A stretch of 64,000 nucleotides of DNA from Medicago truncatula (lineage: Eukaryota; Streptophyta; Magnoliopsida; Fabales; Fabaceae): assembly GCF_003473485.1 (NCBI RefSeq), contig NC_053045.1, forward strand, positions 37,174,494-37,238,493, in the 5' to 3' direction. The notes under the pieces were generated by a model, which worked only from the letters and a program-made list of their open reading frames with translations, was not told the origin of the DNA and did no database searches. Every line of letters begins with the position of its first letter. Within the stretch, counting starts at the first letter, position 1. This document shows, in pieces, positions 36,322-47,942 of this stretch. The position numbers were made by a program, and so were the translations under genes.

Positions 36322-36857
36322 AAAGCAAGGAGCAACGTAGATTGTGCCTTTTCCTCCAGAGTGACGATATCAGCAGGTAGAGGATTTGATGCAGGCTTTA
36401 ACAAAGGTGTCTATAGACCATGCTGTTTAAGCAACACCCAAATCTTAATCTGCCACAAAATAAAATTATTCCTCCTAGTGAACTTGTCGACTTTCAACAT
36501 TTTACCTTCAACTATCGTTCCCGCCTGAACATATCCGAACCAGCTCTGGTACTAGTTTGTTATAACGCGACGCGAGAATAATGACAATAATATATAGTAA
36601 AAGGCAGAATGAAAACAACACGAGATTTAACGTGGTATCCAACAATGTGATGACTCATCCACACACAAAGCCACGAAAAAGAATTCTACTATGATCGATA
36701 ATTACAAATTATATGCTGAATAGTAGATGTAATACCAACTATAGCAAAACCACGAACTATTGGTGCAAGAAATTACTAACACACAAGGCCTTTATTTATA
36801 TGGCCAAGTCTTTGCATATTTTTTCATATAATCCGATGTGGGATATTTTCCCAACAT
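36322..36857 (-). mobile_element. Ty1-copia 5' end only: LTR, primer-binding site and start of gag
   Basis: On the minus strand, an LTR-like block 36857-36558 (starts TGTTGGG, ends TTATAACA) is followed by TAGTACCAGAGC, which fits the initiator-Met tRNA primer-binding site TGGTATCAGAGC with changes. After a leader comes a gag-like reading KVDKFTRRNNFILWQIKIWV and LEEKAQSTLLLALE with stops. The element stops abruptly at the remnant of the glucanase exon. The rest of gag, all of pol and the second LTR are absent, so a deletion or recombination removed them together with the 3' part of the gene. Confidence 0.78.
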
Positions 36858-38346
36858 AATTCAAGGAATATTTCAAAAAAAAACAAACAAAAGAAGACTA
36901 AAAATATGTGAAAATCACTTGTTCAATTGGACATGAAGGAAAAACAATTAGGAGGGTTGATTTTGAGTCAAAATTGATCATAAATCACCCATCTTTGGCA
37001 AAATATTATTGGATTTGTCACAATGAAATGAAATTTTTAAAATATCAAATTTTTATAAGTTTTTATTATAAGTAATTGAAGATAGGAAAATACTAACAAG
37101 TGCCCTCATGATATTGTTTAAGCATCTAAAAGTAGAAAATATTACATAAAAAAAATTGTGTAGTTATAACTTTTACCTGTGTTTGACTTCTATTTTCAAG
37201 ACAAAATTTCTTTTTGTGGGTTCCTTAGATAATGCTCTTAGGACACTTGTTAGTAAGACCCTTAAAAATATCAACGGTCATAATTTTTTTTTGGCATATG
37301 TGAAGTGGTTGACTACACAAGTATTTAAGAACGAAGGAAGTATAATTAATAGATCAAGCCGGTATCTCGATGGGTTTGATTGGTTTGTTGCATGCATGAT
37401 AATGAAGTAATACATACAACAACTACTGCCTCCATCCCTAAATATAATACAATTTTAAGTTTTTTTAAATCTTTTTCAAATTTCAAAGTGCATTAATTAT
37501 TTCTTTATCAATATATCATATTAAGTTACATATTTTTCTACAATATATAATAATAAATATTTTATGAAAACATAAGTTAATTCTCTCCCTAAAAGATAAA
37601 CTTGTAAAACAATAGCAATTGTCAACAAAATTAATACAACAATTAATTTTCTTAATTGCAGTATTTTTCTCAAAATAATCATATATATAGCGACAATTGT
37701 AGCATATAGTAGATTAGAGTAATTTAAACTTGTTAGCAAAAAGTGATTGGTTAGATTTGAAAAATCTTGTGGTTTTTGGAATTAGAAAAAGTATCTTAAA
37801 AAGAAAAAATCACCATTGAAGAGAATATTGAGTTGAGTCACGACCATACTTTCTTTATGACGTTTCACGACACTATTCAAATTTGTTCAAGGTAGACTAT
37901 CAACCGCGCCGCTTTTAGGATTTAACAATCTAATTCCCATGTTCGATTACGTATTGTACCGTAAGTAATCGTTCGAAAAATAACACCTTCAATATGGTAT
38001 AAAACCACTCTCATATGGTACAAAGACCACTCGAAACCGAAGGGACATGGGAGGACCTGCACTAGAAGGCCCTTGGCATAGGGCCTCAAACTTGAAGGGG
38101 CCTGAACATTTGAAAAAAGGAAGAAAAAAAAAAAACTTGTACCTACGGACAAAATCCGTCACTAAATGTCATTTTTCCGTAGGTAAAAGTCCAGAAATCA
38201 ACTATTTTGCCATTGAGTCCGTAGGTAAATGTCTATTTTTATGTGGGTAAAAGTCATGTTTGAACCATTGCTCGTATATTTTACTAGAACGTAGATGTTT
38301 GTCATTTTAAGTGGTGTCGAATTTATTTCTTGCAATACTTTTTAAA
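36858..38346. other. Intergenic patchwork upstream of gene 5
   Basis: 37735-37775 (agtgattggttagatttgaaaaatctt) is another trace of the shared upstream block. 37435-37470 has one Stowaway-like end. 38130-38260 has repeated cctacggacaaaatccgtcac / gtccgtaggtaaa units, as in subterminal regions of CACTA-type transposons, but no clear ends. No gene. Confidence 0.45.
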
Positions 38347-38670
38347 TTAAAATTGTCAAGATTACAACGTGGCCTCTGAATTGTTGGAGACGTCCTTGCG
38401 AAGGGACATAAGGAGTAGAAGAAAAGTAGAAAGACTCGTTAACTCAAGTCGAAAAGGGAAGAGAGAATAAAAATATCAAAAGTATCACAATATTTTTCGG
38501 TGTGCTGATTAAAACTGTCAAGATTACAACGTGGCCTCTGAATTGTCGGAGACGACCTTGCGAAGGGACATAAGGAGTAGAAGAAAAGAAGAAAGACTCG
38601 TCAACTCAAGTCGAAAAGGGAAGAGAGAATAAAAATATCAAAAGTATCACAATATTTTTCGGTGTGCTGA
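38347..38670. repeat. Tandem direct duplication, 162-bp unit x2
   Basis: 38347-38508 and 38509-38670 are nearly identical (attacaacgtggcctctgaa ... ttttcggtgtgctga), with a few substitutions and no length change apparent. No coding frame is conserved. It resembles a piece of retroelement leader, but this is not established. Confidence 0.93.
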
Positions 38671-38814
38671 ATGAGTGAAGCGAGCTCTCCTTTTATAGGG
38701 AGATTTCGTAACGAATCCGAAGCGACTTAAATATCACAATGTTAGTGCTTTATATGTCAAAATGGAGTAGTAAATTTAAAAATAAAATAAAAAATTGATT
38801 GAAAATAATTGCAT

Positions 38815-39451
38815 ATATTGATGTTGTATCGGAGTCTGACACATATCTGACATCAAACACACTATTGATGTTATATCGAAGTCTGACACAAATCTGACAT
38901 CAAACATACCTTTTAGAAGTGTCACTCAGAATTGTAGGTGATACAAAACTAATGACTTGTTACGAATTCTGGTCACTTACAAATAACCATATGAATCTAT
39001 CACGTCATCTTAATTAGTGCCATAGACTTCCCCATAAAATAACAACAACAAAAAATTTCAAATTTAGAACGTACTGAATAAGTTATATAATTAAGAAGGT
39101 TTCCTTTCCTTCACGTAGCTAAGCTAACTGACTAGTATACAAAATCAATGGCGACTGATTAACATTAGTCTTGTATGCATTAGGCCATCATTCAACAATA
39201 TATGCGTTTTCACCAGAAAAATTGGTTGGAATTTAAAACCATAGCATTAATTTTCCTTTGAGTGATTGACGGGGCTCAGAGTCTCTTTAACCCTGCAATT
39301 AGTACTAGGAATAGTATTTGTTTCTTCTTATTATTATGCATATAAATATGGACTAGCAGGTGGAATAAAGATATATCATAGCTGCATACTTGGTTTATAC
39401 TTTGGTATAATTAAAGCAATACATTCTTAAAAAGAAACTCTTCGATTGATC
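38815..39451 (+). repeat. Duplicated upstream block of glucanase gene 5
   Basis: Nearly identical over its last ~420 bp to the pseudogene's upstream block. It includes an internal short tandem duplication (gtctgacacatatctgacat / gtctgacacaaatctgacat) at 38836-38903, tgattgacggggc at 39263-39275, and the TATA string. Confidence 0.85.
39341..39348 (+). promoter_or_regulatory. TATA box of glucanase gene 5
   Basis: TATAAATA in gcatataaatatggactagc, about 105 bp before the ATG at 39452. Confidence 0.75.
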
Positions 39452-42400
39452 ATGTCTATCATTTTTCTGCTTGTTGGTATATTGTCCATTGGACTAAAAT
39501 TTACAGGTCTGTATTGCATTATATTTTGAATATTTCTTTTACTTTTCATGATATGTTTAAGAATGCTAACTAGAGCATGCATCATTGTCAACAGATTATA
39601 ATAATATTCAAATAATGTAAGCATCAACATATTTGTTTGCATATGTCTCTATTGTTAAAGCCTAATGATTTGCTTAATTATATGTATATGCACTCTCTTT
39701 TTTATGAACATATCTCTACCCTACTCTATACATATTTTTACAAGTATTGTTATATGTGTGTTTTATAATTATTTTGAATATGTGTGTTATAAACTATTTT
39801 ATGTTGAAAAAATTAATTAATTTTTACTTAAAAAATAGTTATTTATTAATTAACTTTTAGTATATATACATTTTTTAAAGGTTGTGTAGTGGCGAAGCTA
39901 ATCTATTTTTTTTTCTGATGGAGCTAAATATATATTTTAAGGATGCATCCCTCACATCTAAGTGGACCGTTACCATATTCTGTATATTTACTATAAAAAC
40001 AAAAATTAGCGATGGAAATTTAGTGAGGAAAAACATAAAATCTCTATCTAATTCTGTCACTAAATTTTGAAACCAAAGAATTTGTGAGAGATTTTATTTT
40101 TTCCGTCAATAATTTCCCTCCCTAGTTTTGTTTTTCCTAGTAGTAAAATCATGTTTTTGTTTATCAAGAATAATAAATTTGATATTAATAAAAAAATAAA
40201 CAATAAATATAATATTTTCTTAAAATTTTCTATTAATAGTTTAGTCCACATTTGGACAGGGTCGAAAAGTGAATTAAACCAAGTAAGTTAATAAAAATAT
40301 AAAATATTTAGGAAAATGATGTCATCATATTGATGTTTTGTTATTATTGTATTGTATCAATTCTTTGTCATTTTTTTTTGTATTTATTCGTATTATATAT
40401 TGTATATATTACTTATATGATCATCATATATATTTTAGTCCTATAAAATTACAACTTTTGAGTTTAGTCTTTACATAAATTTGTCCAATTTTATTTCTAT
40501 TTTGAACCTTTTTTAAAAAAAAAAAAAAACTACATAAATTTGTCCAATTTTATTTCTATTTTGATCTCTTTTTTTTTTTAAAAAAACGAGTGTTAGTTTT
40601 GTATTTATTCTTTTAAATAGAAAATAAAATGTAACAAAATTTATGTATGGGTATATCATATTTCTAGGTAGCCATACACCTACCTCATAAGTGTGAGGCC
40701 TCACCTTAGGGATGTGTAACTTCAATAAAATAAGGTCCAAATCATTATGTCTACCTTTCAAGGGACACAATAAATTGTCAATTATGAGAGTTCACATTAT
40801 AATATTTTACGGTGTAAGTGAAATCTTCAAAACTAAAAATATATCTTGATTGCAATTCCATTTTTGTCAACCGACATTTTGCTCAAGGGAATGCAAATTT
40901 CCGTAGAGGTTTGTTATATGAACTATTTGCGGGACAATTGACCAAACGATCAAAGACATACAAAGAAAAGTATGTATTGTCGTCGTATCGATACAAAATC
41001 AAACTAATAAAAAGAACATAATATAAGTTTGAGATAGAAAATAGTTACAAAATGATAGAATCAAGTGTTATTAGAAATGGAATCTTATTTGTCATTTGTG
41101 TATCTACATTTTTTTACTTTGACACAATTGTGTTTATATCCGAGTAGATAGAATCACAAATATTATCATCGTGAACTTAGCTCAATTTGTTCCATTGATA
41201 GGGATAATGTGTAATATATATAAGGTCTGGGGTTCAAACATCGACCGGATAAAAATCACAAATATTAAAAAATAACTATTTTCTTCAAATTTGAAGTCCA
41301 GTTCACTTTGGAAAATTCTTTTATATTGTAATTTAATTTAATGACTTACAATTCTGAATTTGTAGGTTACTTGTATTATAGGTTAGGACGATGAAAAAGT
41401 ATAAATTAAGATTGAGGTTCAATGTCCAACAAACTAACCATCAACCTCTCAAGCAAGTGTATTTATAAAGAGTAATGATACATAGACACCCTTAGGTGGC
41501 AATACACCATTTGACATCCACACAAAAATCTAACACGTAGTCACGTGGACCCCACACAAGCACACTTTCTCTTTCCTCTCCTCTTCTCTCTTCCTAGTGC
41601 ATGGGGTGTACAAGAGTGTATGGGAATAAAGGGTGTCTATGTAACATTTTCCTTTATAAAAAGGTTAAGTACTTGTAGTGGTACAAGTATGATACTTTTT
41701 TTGGTACGATCTACTTTTTTAGTTCTTTCGTTGTGAGTGAAGTTTGTGGATTTTTGATGTATTAATATGATATTATTTGTGTGTGTATTTTTTTTTGTGG
41801 TGGCCGAGGTTTGAACCCTGGACCTTACATATTTATTTTAAACCATGTATCTTATTTTCCACATTGTTACCTTATTCGTACATGTGCATCATAAACCCTA
41901 AAATTTTGACGTTTGCAACAACTCACTTAGTTCGTTATTATTTACGCAGTTGTGCAATCCGTAGGAGTTTGCTATGGAGTGCTTGGCAATAATCTACCAT
42001 CAAGTCAAGAAGTTGTGGACTTATATAAGTCAAATGGCATTGACAAAATGCGTATATACTTCCCAGACGAACAAGCCCTTCAAGCCCTTAAAGGTTCCAA
42101 CATAGAATTGATCCTTGATGTGGCCAAGGAAACCCTATCTTCTCTTACAGATGGCAATGAAGCTACAAATTGGGTCCAAAAATATGTGACACCATATGCT
42201 CAAGATGTAAAAATCAAGTACATCACTGTTGGAAATGAAATTAAACCTAATGACAATGAAGCCCAATACATTGCCACTGCCATGCAAAACATTCAAAATG
42301 CAATTTCATCAGCAAATTTACAAGGCCAAATCAAGGTCTCAACAGCAATTGACATGACTTTGATTGGTACTTCATATCCACCCAATGATGGTGCTTTCAC

Positions 42401-42884
42401 TGACCAAGCAAAGCAATATTTACAGCCAATAATAGACTTCCTAAAGAACAATGGAGCACCACTTCTTGCCAATGTGTATCCGTACTTCGCTTATATCGGT
42501 AATAAGCAAAGCATTTCTCTTGACTATGCTCTTTTTAAACAACAAGGAAACAATGATGTTGGGTACCAAAACCTCTTTGATGCCCAATTAGACTCAGTAT
42601 ATGCTGCTCTTGAGAAAGTTGGGGGTACCGATGTGAAGATAGTTGTGTCCGAGAGTGGATGGCCATCTGATGGTGGAGATAGTGCCTCAACTGATAATGC
42701 TTCCACATATTATCAAAATTTGATCAATCACGTCAAGAATGGGACTCCTAAGAGACCCGGAGCAATTGAGACATACTTGTTTGCCATGTTTGATGAAAAT
42801 CAGAAGACTGGTGCAGCAACTGAACAACATTTTGGTCTCTTTAATCCTGACAAATCATCTAAATATCAAACAAGTTTCAATTGA
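39452..42884 (+). CDS. GH17 glucan endo-1,3-beta-glucosidase, gene 5 of the array
   Basis: Exons 39452-39506 and 41950-42884; 2443-bp phase-1 intron; 329 residues. Signal peptide MSIIFLLVGILSIGLKFT, then [17 protein letters not shown]. Catalytic Glu at about 115 (TVGNEI) and 253 (VVSESGWPS); LLANVYPYFAY and ETYLFAMFDENQKTG are intact. It ends KYQTSFN without an extension. The intron contains a MITE (41470-41651), two SINE-like pieces and a 59-bp tandem duplication (40472-40572). It is the intact sister of the pseudogene at 35676. Confidence 0.94.
40472..40572. repeat. Short tandem duplication (59-bp period)
   Basis: tacataaatttgtccaattt plus about 20 more bases at 40472 recurs at 40531. A run of A lies between the copies. 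Intronic in gene 5. Confidence 0.85.
41174..41256 (+). mobile_element. Degenerate tRNA-derived SINE fragment
   Basis: acttagctcaatttgttcc (decayed box A with a small insert) and ggggttcaaac (box B), with the ggataatgtgtaatatat spacer typical of the SINE family also seen at 30310. In the intron of gene 5. Confidence 0.6.
41470..41651 (-). mobile_element. Mutator-like MITE, copy B (inverted relative to copy A)
   Basis: Same family as 35758-35930 but on the other strand: left end GAGTAATGATACATAGACAC, right end in reverse GGAAAATGTTACATAGACAC, interior tagtcacgtggaccccacac. Flanks are atttataaa (41461-41469) and ctttataaa (41652-41660), a 9-bp duplication with one mismatch. Inserted in the intron of gene 5, while copy A is in the intron of its sister pseudogene. 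Opposite orientation and different site show two independent insertions. Confidence 0.88.
41790..41850 (-). mobile_element. SINE fragment
   Basis: tttttttttgtgg, ggtttgaaccctgg and accttacata: the 3' part of the tRNA-derived family in reverse, with its A-tail as a T-run on the left. Intronic in gene 5. Confidence 0.55.
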
Positions 42885-44112
42885 ATAAATTGATAATTTA
42901 AAAAAGATATGCAGCTAAATATAGTTTACTATGAATAATTGTGCCATGTGTGCACATGTTATTTCCATCTTTCTTTTTTTTTTTGACAGAATTTCCATCT
43001 TTCTATGTATGTCATGAATTAAATAAATGAAACATCATATCATATATTGTTACTTATGTAATTCCACCATTATATTTTAGTTTGTGTTTAATGTCATATT
43101 GGAAGACATCAAACTTATATAGTATGCTAACAATAAAGGCACAACTCTAGCAAAATTTGCAACATAAGTAGGCTTGATGGACACAAATGAAGCAGAATAT
43201 TAACCTTTGGTGTTTGGTCTTGAGTTATCAATTGATTGTGTATAGTTAAAATAGGGAAAAGTAATAGTAGAACACGCTCTAAATTAAGTGGCCCTCGCAT
43301 GGGTGAATGGTGATTATTTGTCCATGGAGTTTGAGATTCTTTGTGAATAAATTGAAAACCAAATTGTTGGTGTTGAAAAATGTTTCTTTTGTGCATAGGA
43401 ATATAGAAGTGAAATTTCATTATATATTTGGCAAAAGAATGATCCTCTTTGGAATTTAGGTGAGTGAAGTGGTGTTGTAAAATTTGTGATATTTGGAAGG
43501 GTTGATTGTGTACTAATGATCTCAAGGTCAAGGGATGGCTCTTTAAGTATAGCATTGGAATTGAAATTTTGGGTGTCATGAAGGTGGGGGAGTAGTGCAT
43601 TAGTGTTTTAAAGTTGTTAGATTTATTTTGGCTTCGTAGTTTTGTCTTTGTAGTGCACTAGGGCCTTCGATTTAGTTCCTTGACTGCTACAGGTGTTGTT
43701 CATAATCTGATATGCATTGAACTATATTAATGATTTGATTTAGTAGTGTGTCTGTTAATTTTATGGAAATTGCTCTTCTCTCGATCAAAATTGCTTGTTC
43801 CCACATAAACAACCGAAAATTCCCCAACGTGAGTGAACACTTGTTCGGTAAAATCAGCGTAAGTTAACTGACATTCGATAACAACCAACGTGATTTAAAT
43901 GTCGTTGAAAAAAAATTACCCCATGGGACTTAAGTCATGCTACTTAATTCTTGTCGATGTACGTGCAGTAATTGTGGATGGTACTTACCAAGTTACCATG
44001 ATGTGGATTCAAGTGTGTTGGCTTTCAGTTGGCAGCAAGACGAGTTTTTCAAGAAGGAATAAGAAAAGCCGGACCGAAAATGCTTGAACCTATATAAAGA
44101 GTTGGGACCAAA
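42885..44112. other. 3' flank of gene 5 and intergenic sequence
   Basis: 42950-43110 matches the 3' flank of gene 3. A 157-codon open frame on the minus strand (43600-43127) is rich in Leu, His and Pro and shows no domain I recognise. It could be decayed retroelement sequence or chance. No supported gene. Confidence 0.45.
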
Positions 44113-44582
44113 CCATTACTAGAATTTCTCGTTTTACCTGCAGATTTACCCTCGAAAAATTCCACAGGAGTTTCTGAGGATTTTGCTGCGATCTTGTTGA
44201 TCTGGACAACGTACTTACGGATCTAGAAACGGCATGCAACTCCGCAGGTAATGAATCCATTTGCTGGGGTTTTCCTGCGGAAGCTATTTTCTTTTTTACC
44301 CAATGAATCCTTGGGAAATTCCACAGATATTCCAGCGGATTTACCTGCAGATTTTCGTTTGACCTGCAGATTTACCTACAGATATTCCTGCGGATTTACA
44401 GCTGCATTTCTTTAGATTCTTTTCTTCTTTAAATTTTAAAATTGTAAGATTATGAATTTCTTTATTTTTATTCTTTTGATATTGAATATGGAACCTAAAT
44501 CTTTAGAAAAATCCGCAGGAAACAGTTTTGCCTTGGAATTTTCACCATTATCCGCAGGAAGATCAAGAGTTTCTGGCAGTAA
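44113..44582. mobile_element. Candidate CACTA-type non-autonomous element
   Basis: Begins ttactagaatttctcg and ends, in reverse, ttactgccagaaactc. Between them are many subterminal repeats of the form tacctgcagattt / cctgcggattt / atccgcagga in both orientations. A short imperfect terminus plus dense subterminal repeats fits CACTA elements (consensus start CACTACAAGAAA). A 3-bp target duplication could not be confirmed, so the ends are approximate. Confidence 0.5.
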
Positions 44583-47012
44583 ACATCAGATTCCCCATTT
44601 CAATCCAAGTTGAAAAATAAACTACACACAAGCTCATGCATGTGCTAAATTACCAATTATGAAAACAAAATTAATCCGAAAGAAAAGCATGAAAGAACTG
44701 AAACCATATTGAATGGGATGAAGAACAAGAAGCTACCTCGAATGAAGGGGTTGGAGACCAACACAATAAACTTAATGAACGAAGGTTGCCAAAGTCTGGG
44801 TGCAGGGAGACTGGATCAAAAGAAAGAATGGTCATGCATGATCGCACAAAGAGAAGAGCAGCCATAAGAGAGGCCTATATCGTCAGAGATGGTGAGACAA
44901 CATGAAATCTATTTGGGGGCTAAATTTCAGTCAATGAGTCGAAGAAACTTGGGTATAGGGTTCACTCGCGTTGAAGAAGTAATTTTAGGTTATTTGTATT
45001 ATTGTTTTTCAAAAATTTGGAAGCTGATTTATATTTTAACGTTCTTTTATAAAGTTTGAGTAAAAAGATGATTTTGGTTAAAGATTATAAACCAGTTCTC
45101 TTAATAAAGTTTGGTAATTGACTTTTGAAAATTTATGGTTCAGTTCATGAACCATTTAATTGGTTTGGTCTCTTATAGTTCAGTGTGGTTCATTTTACTC
45201 ATATAGTTCATTGAATTAGTATATTTCGCTCACCCGGACTTCAATCTATATTTATACCCCTCCTTTGCTTTTGGTATTATCTTTTGATAACAGTTGCGAA
45301 GTTTGGTGTGATATGATCAATCAGTTCTATGATCATTGTCTTCTGATAGTAGGGTTCTCAATATGCTTCTACTTTACGCCTGGAAAGTTGAATGATGAAG
45401 GTGTAGTTTAGAAAAGGGGGTTGGCTCATAGTAATGGACTATGGTGATGGTTTCATATGGTAATAAAGATGATGAGTTTACACGGTTCTTAAAAATGAAC
45501 AAGAGTTATGGTGTGCTAGTTACGTTTATGAGCTAAATCTTAGTTGTTTGTTGATTGTTTGTGGTTAGAGGAGATAGATGTATGAAGTGATGGTGGAGAC
45601 CCCTTTCTTTGGTTATGTCTTCTCCTTTCTTTAGTTCTCCCCTCTTTTTATTCCCTTCTCTTGCTTTGGTTTTGATTTTGTTGTTGATATTTATACTTAA
45701 AAAATTAGGTTTTTGTTTTTTATTTTGATTTTGTTGTTGATATTTATACAAAAAATATAAGGTTAAGTTCTTTACTGAATGATGCCAAATTAAAATTGTA
45801 CATGTTACTTACATGGAAATGGGAAAAAGGAAAAGAAATGAAGAAAGATACTTTTTTTTTTTTTGTCAGGGTTTGAACCTCCGGACCTTGCATATATTAT
45901 GCATTATTTCTATCAAAGCTAACCTCACGAAGACAAATTGAAGAAAGATGTTTGATGGCATACTCAACATGCTTACAGTCCAATTTTTGTCTTTTAAGAG
46001 GAAAATTTTAAAGACAAGGATAAAGAAATTTATCTTTTGACCAAAATGGAAGAGATAGTTTCACGCCACCATCGTTGTGAAGAAAAGGATAAAGAAATTT
46101 AACTTTTAAAAAGGATGTTTCATATTGAGTCATGTAATTTAATTTTCTGAAATCAAGCAATTATTTGGCGTCTTTAATGTAATTCACTACAAAATCATGT
46201 AATTTGACAAAGCAAACCACCTTATGAAGAATAATTGAGAAGACAATGGATAAATATTTAAGAGGCCTCTAGAGACATTAAAAAGTACATAAATTTTGTT
46301 TCTAGTCCCAAGACAAGTTTTAAAGAAGAAAATACTCAAAAAGGCAAAGAAAAAGGCAAAAATGTGTTAGGAGAAGGTGTTGTGCGCCCCATGTGTGCAA
46401 AACAGTGCATAAAATGCACTCTTTCGGGCACCACGCACGAGGAGCATTCTTCCACGCATGGTCCCTTGCGCTCTCGGGAGTTTTCAGTTACGGGTATGGG
46501 GAAATGGGGTAGATTTTCAACCCAAACTCACTCAGAATTCAACATGTAAATACAGCTCCTCTCATTCACAATTATTCATTCAAAACGAAGCGGTTCAAGA
46601 GGAAGGTAAGTATTAGGAGCATCAAGGGAGAAGTTTCTCATCAACCTTCTTCTCTCTATAGTATGTTATGTTTCTTTTGTAATTTATATTTAGTTACCAT
46701 GAGTAACTAAGTCCTAATTGTGTAGGATTCTAATATGAACCTTTGTTTGTTTATTGGATCTTTTTAATTCAAGTATTTTATTCAGTTAACTTAGATATAA
46801 TCTTTTTATGGAAATGTCATAATGCTTTTCTGAAGATAATTTTACTTACTACTTCGTTACTTGAAAATGAAATAATGCACTTGTCAAATTTGATCATCAA
46901 TATTGAGCCACTTAATATATTATATTAAAAATAAATGAATTTTATTAAAATCCTATGACATGGAATTACTAGTGGAATCTTTTCTGTAAGCAAATTTTTT
47001 AACTTTTTTAAC
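44583..47012. other. Intergenic region with repeat fragments
   Basis: A SINE lies at 45852-45930. The segment 46360-46760 (ctcactcagaattcaacatg, accatgagtaactaagtcct) resembles LTR or leader sequence of plant retrotransposons, but no ends were found. No gene. Confidence 0.4.
45852..45930 (-). mobile_element. tRNA-derived SINE, reverse orientation
   Basis: In reverse: gaggttagctttgatag (box A region), aataatgcataatatatgca, ggttcaaaccc (box B), then an A-tail (T-run 45852-45864). Same family as 30310 and 58503. Confidence 0.7.
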
Positions 47013-47886
47013 GAGTAAATAGTCAATTTCCCCTCTGAAATTGTAAGTTTCATCAATTACCTTCCTGAAATTAACAAAATTTAAATTACCTCCCTGAAAT
47101 TTCACGTTAGTCAATTTACCCCCTCCGTCAAATTTTTCTGTTAGTGAACATGACGTTTTGCAAATACCCCCCTGAAGTTTTGCACTTATGTGCAAAATGC
47201 CCCAAAACTTAAAAATTTATATTATTTTTTAAAAAAACAAACAATTAATAGTTAAATATTAAAACTAACTATTAATTTTGGAATTTGGGAAAACTACATG
47301 CATATATACATCAAAATAGGCTCCAAAATGAGAAAAAAATATGTATTTTTTAAAGTGACAATAATGGGATGATTTGTAGATTAATATTGGGGGTTGTGTA
47401 GTTTAAATGGTTTGAGAAAATTGTTGAAGGAGTTGGAGGAGTTAAAAGACTAAGATGATGAAGGAGAAAATATAAATTTAAATCTGATTATTAATTTGTT
47501 TATAAACCTCTAAAAATAATAATTTGTCTATTAGAAATAACCATTATTGTCACTTTAAAAATACACATTTTTCCCTATTTTGATGTATATATGTATGTAG
47601 TTTTTCCAAACTCCAAAATTAATAGTTAGCTTTAATATTTAACTATTAATTGTTTGTTTTTAAGAAAAAAATAATATAAATTTTTAAGTTTGGGGGGCAT
47701 TTTGCACATAAGTGCAAAACTTCAGGGGGTATTTGCAAAACGTCATGTTCACTAACAGAAAAATTTGACGGAGGGGGTAAATTGACTAACGTTGTGAAAT
47801 TTCAGGGGGTAACTGAAGTTTTGTTAATTTCAGGGGGGTAATTGATGAAACTTACAATTTCAAGGGGGAAATTGACTATTTACTCT
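47013..47886. mobile_element. Long inverted-repeat (foldback) Mutator-like element, 874 bp
   Basis: The arms begin GAGTAAATAGTCAATTTCCC and, in reverse, GAGTAAATAGTCAATTTCCC, then stay paired for about 350 bp (for example gcaaaatgcc.c, aaaacttcaggggg, acgtcatgttcactaacag, ccaaaattaatagtta). The unpaired centre is only about 150 bp (about 47375-47530). Flanks fit a 9-bp duplication ttttttaac, placed in T-runs so exact to one base. Such a structure would give a long hairpin if transcribed. Confidence 0.85.
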
Positions 47887-47942
47887 TTTTTTAACATTAA
47901 AAAGTTAAAAAAATGTATGATGTGGAGACACCCTATATTTTA

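Noticed and set aside
43127-43600. 157-codon minus-strand frame
   Set aside because: Leu/His/Pro-rich without recognisable motifs. It may be decayed retroelement sequence, but I cannot support a gene.
46364-46760. Possible small gene or LTR near 46.4-46.8 kb
   Set aside because: Phrases resemble retroelement leaders, but no TG..CA ends, target duplication or frame could be found.
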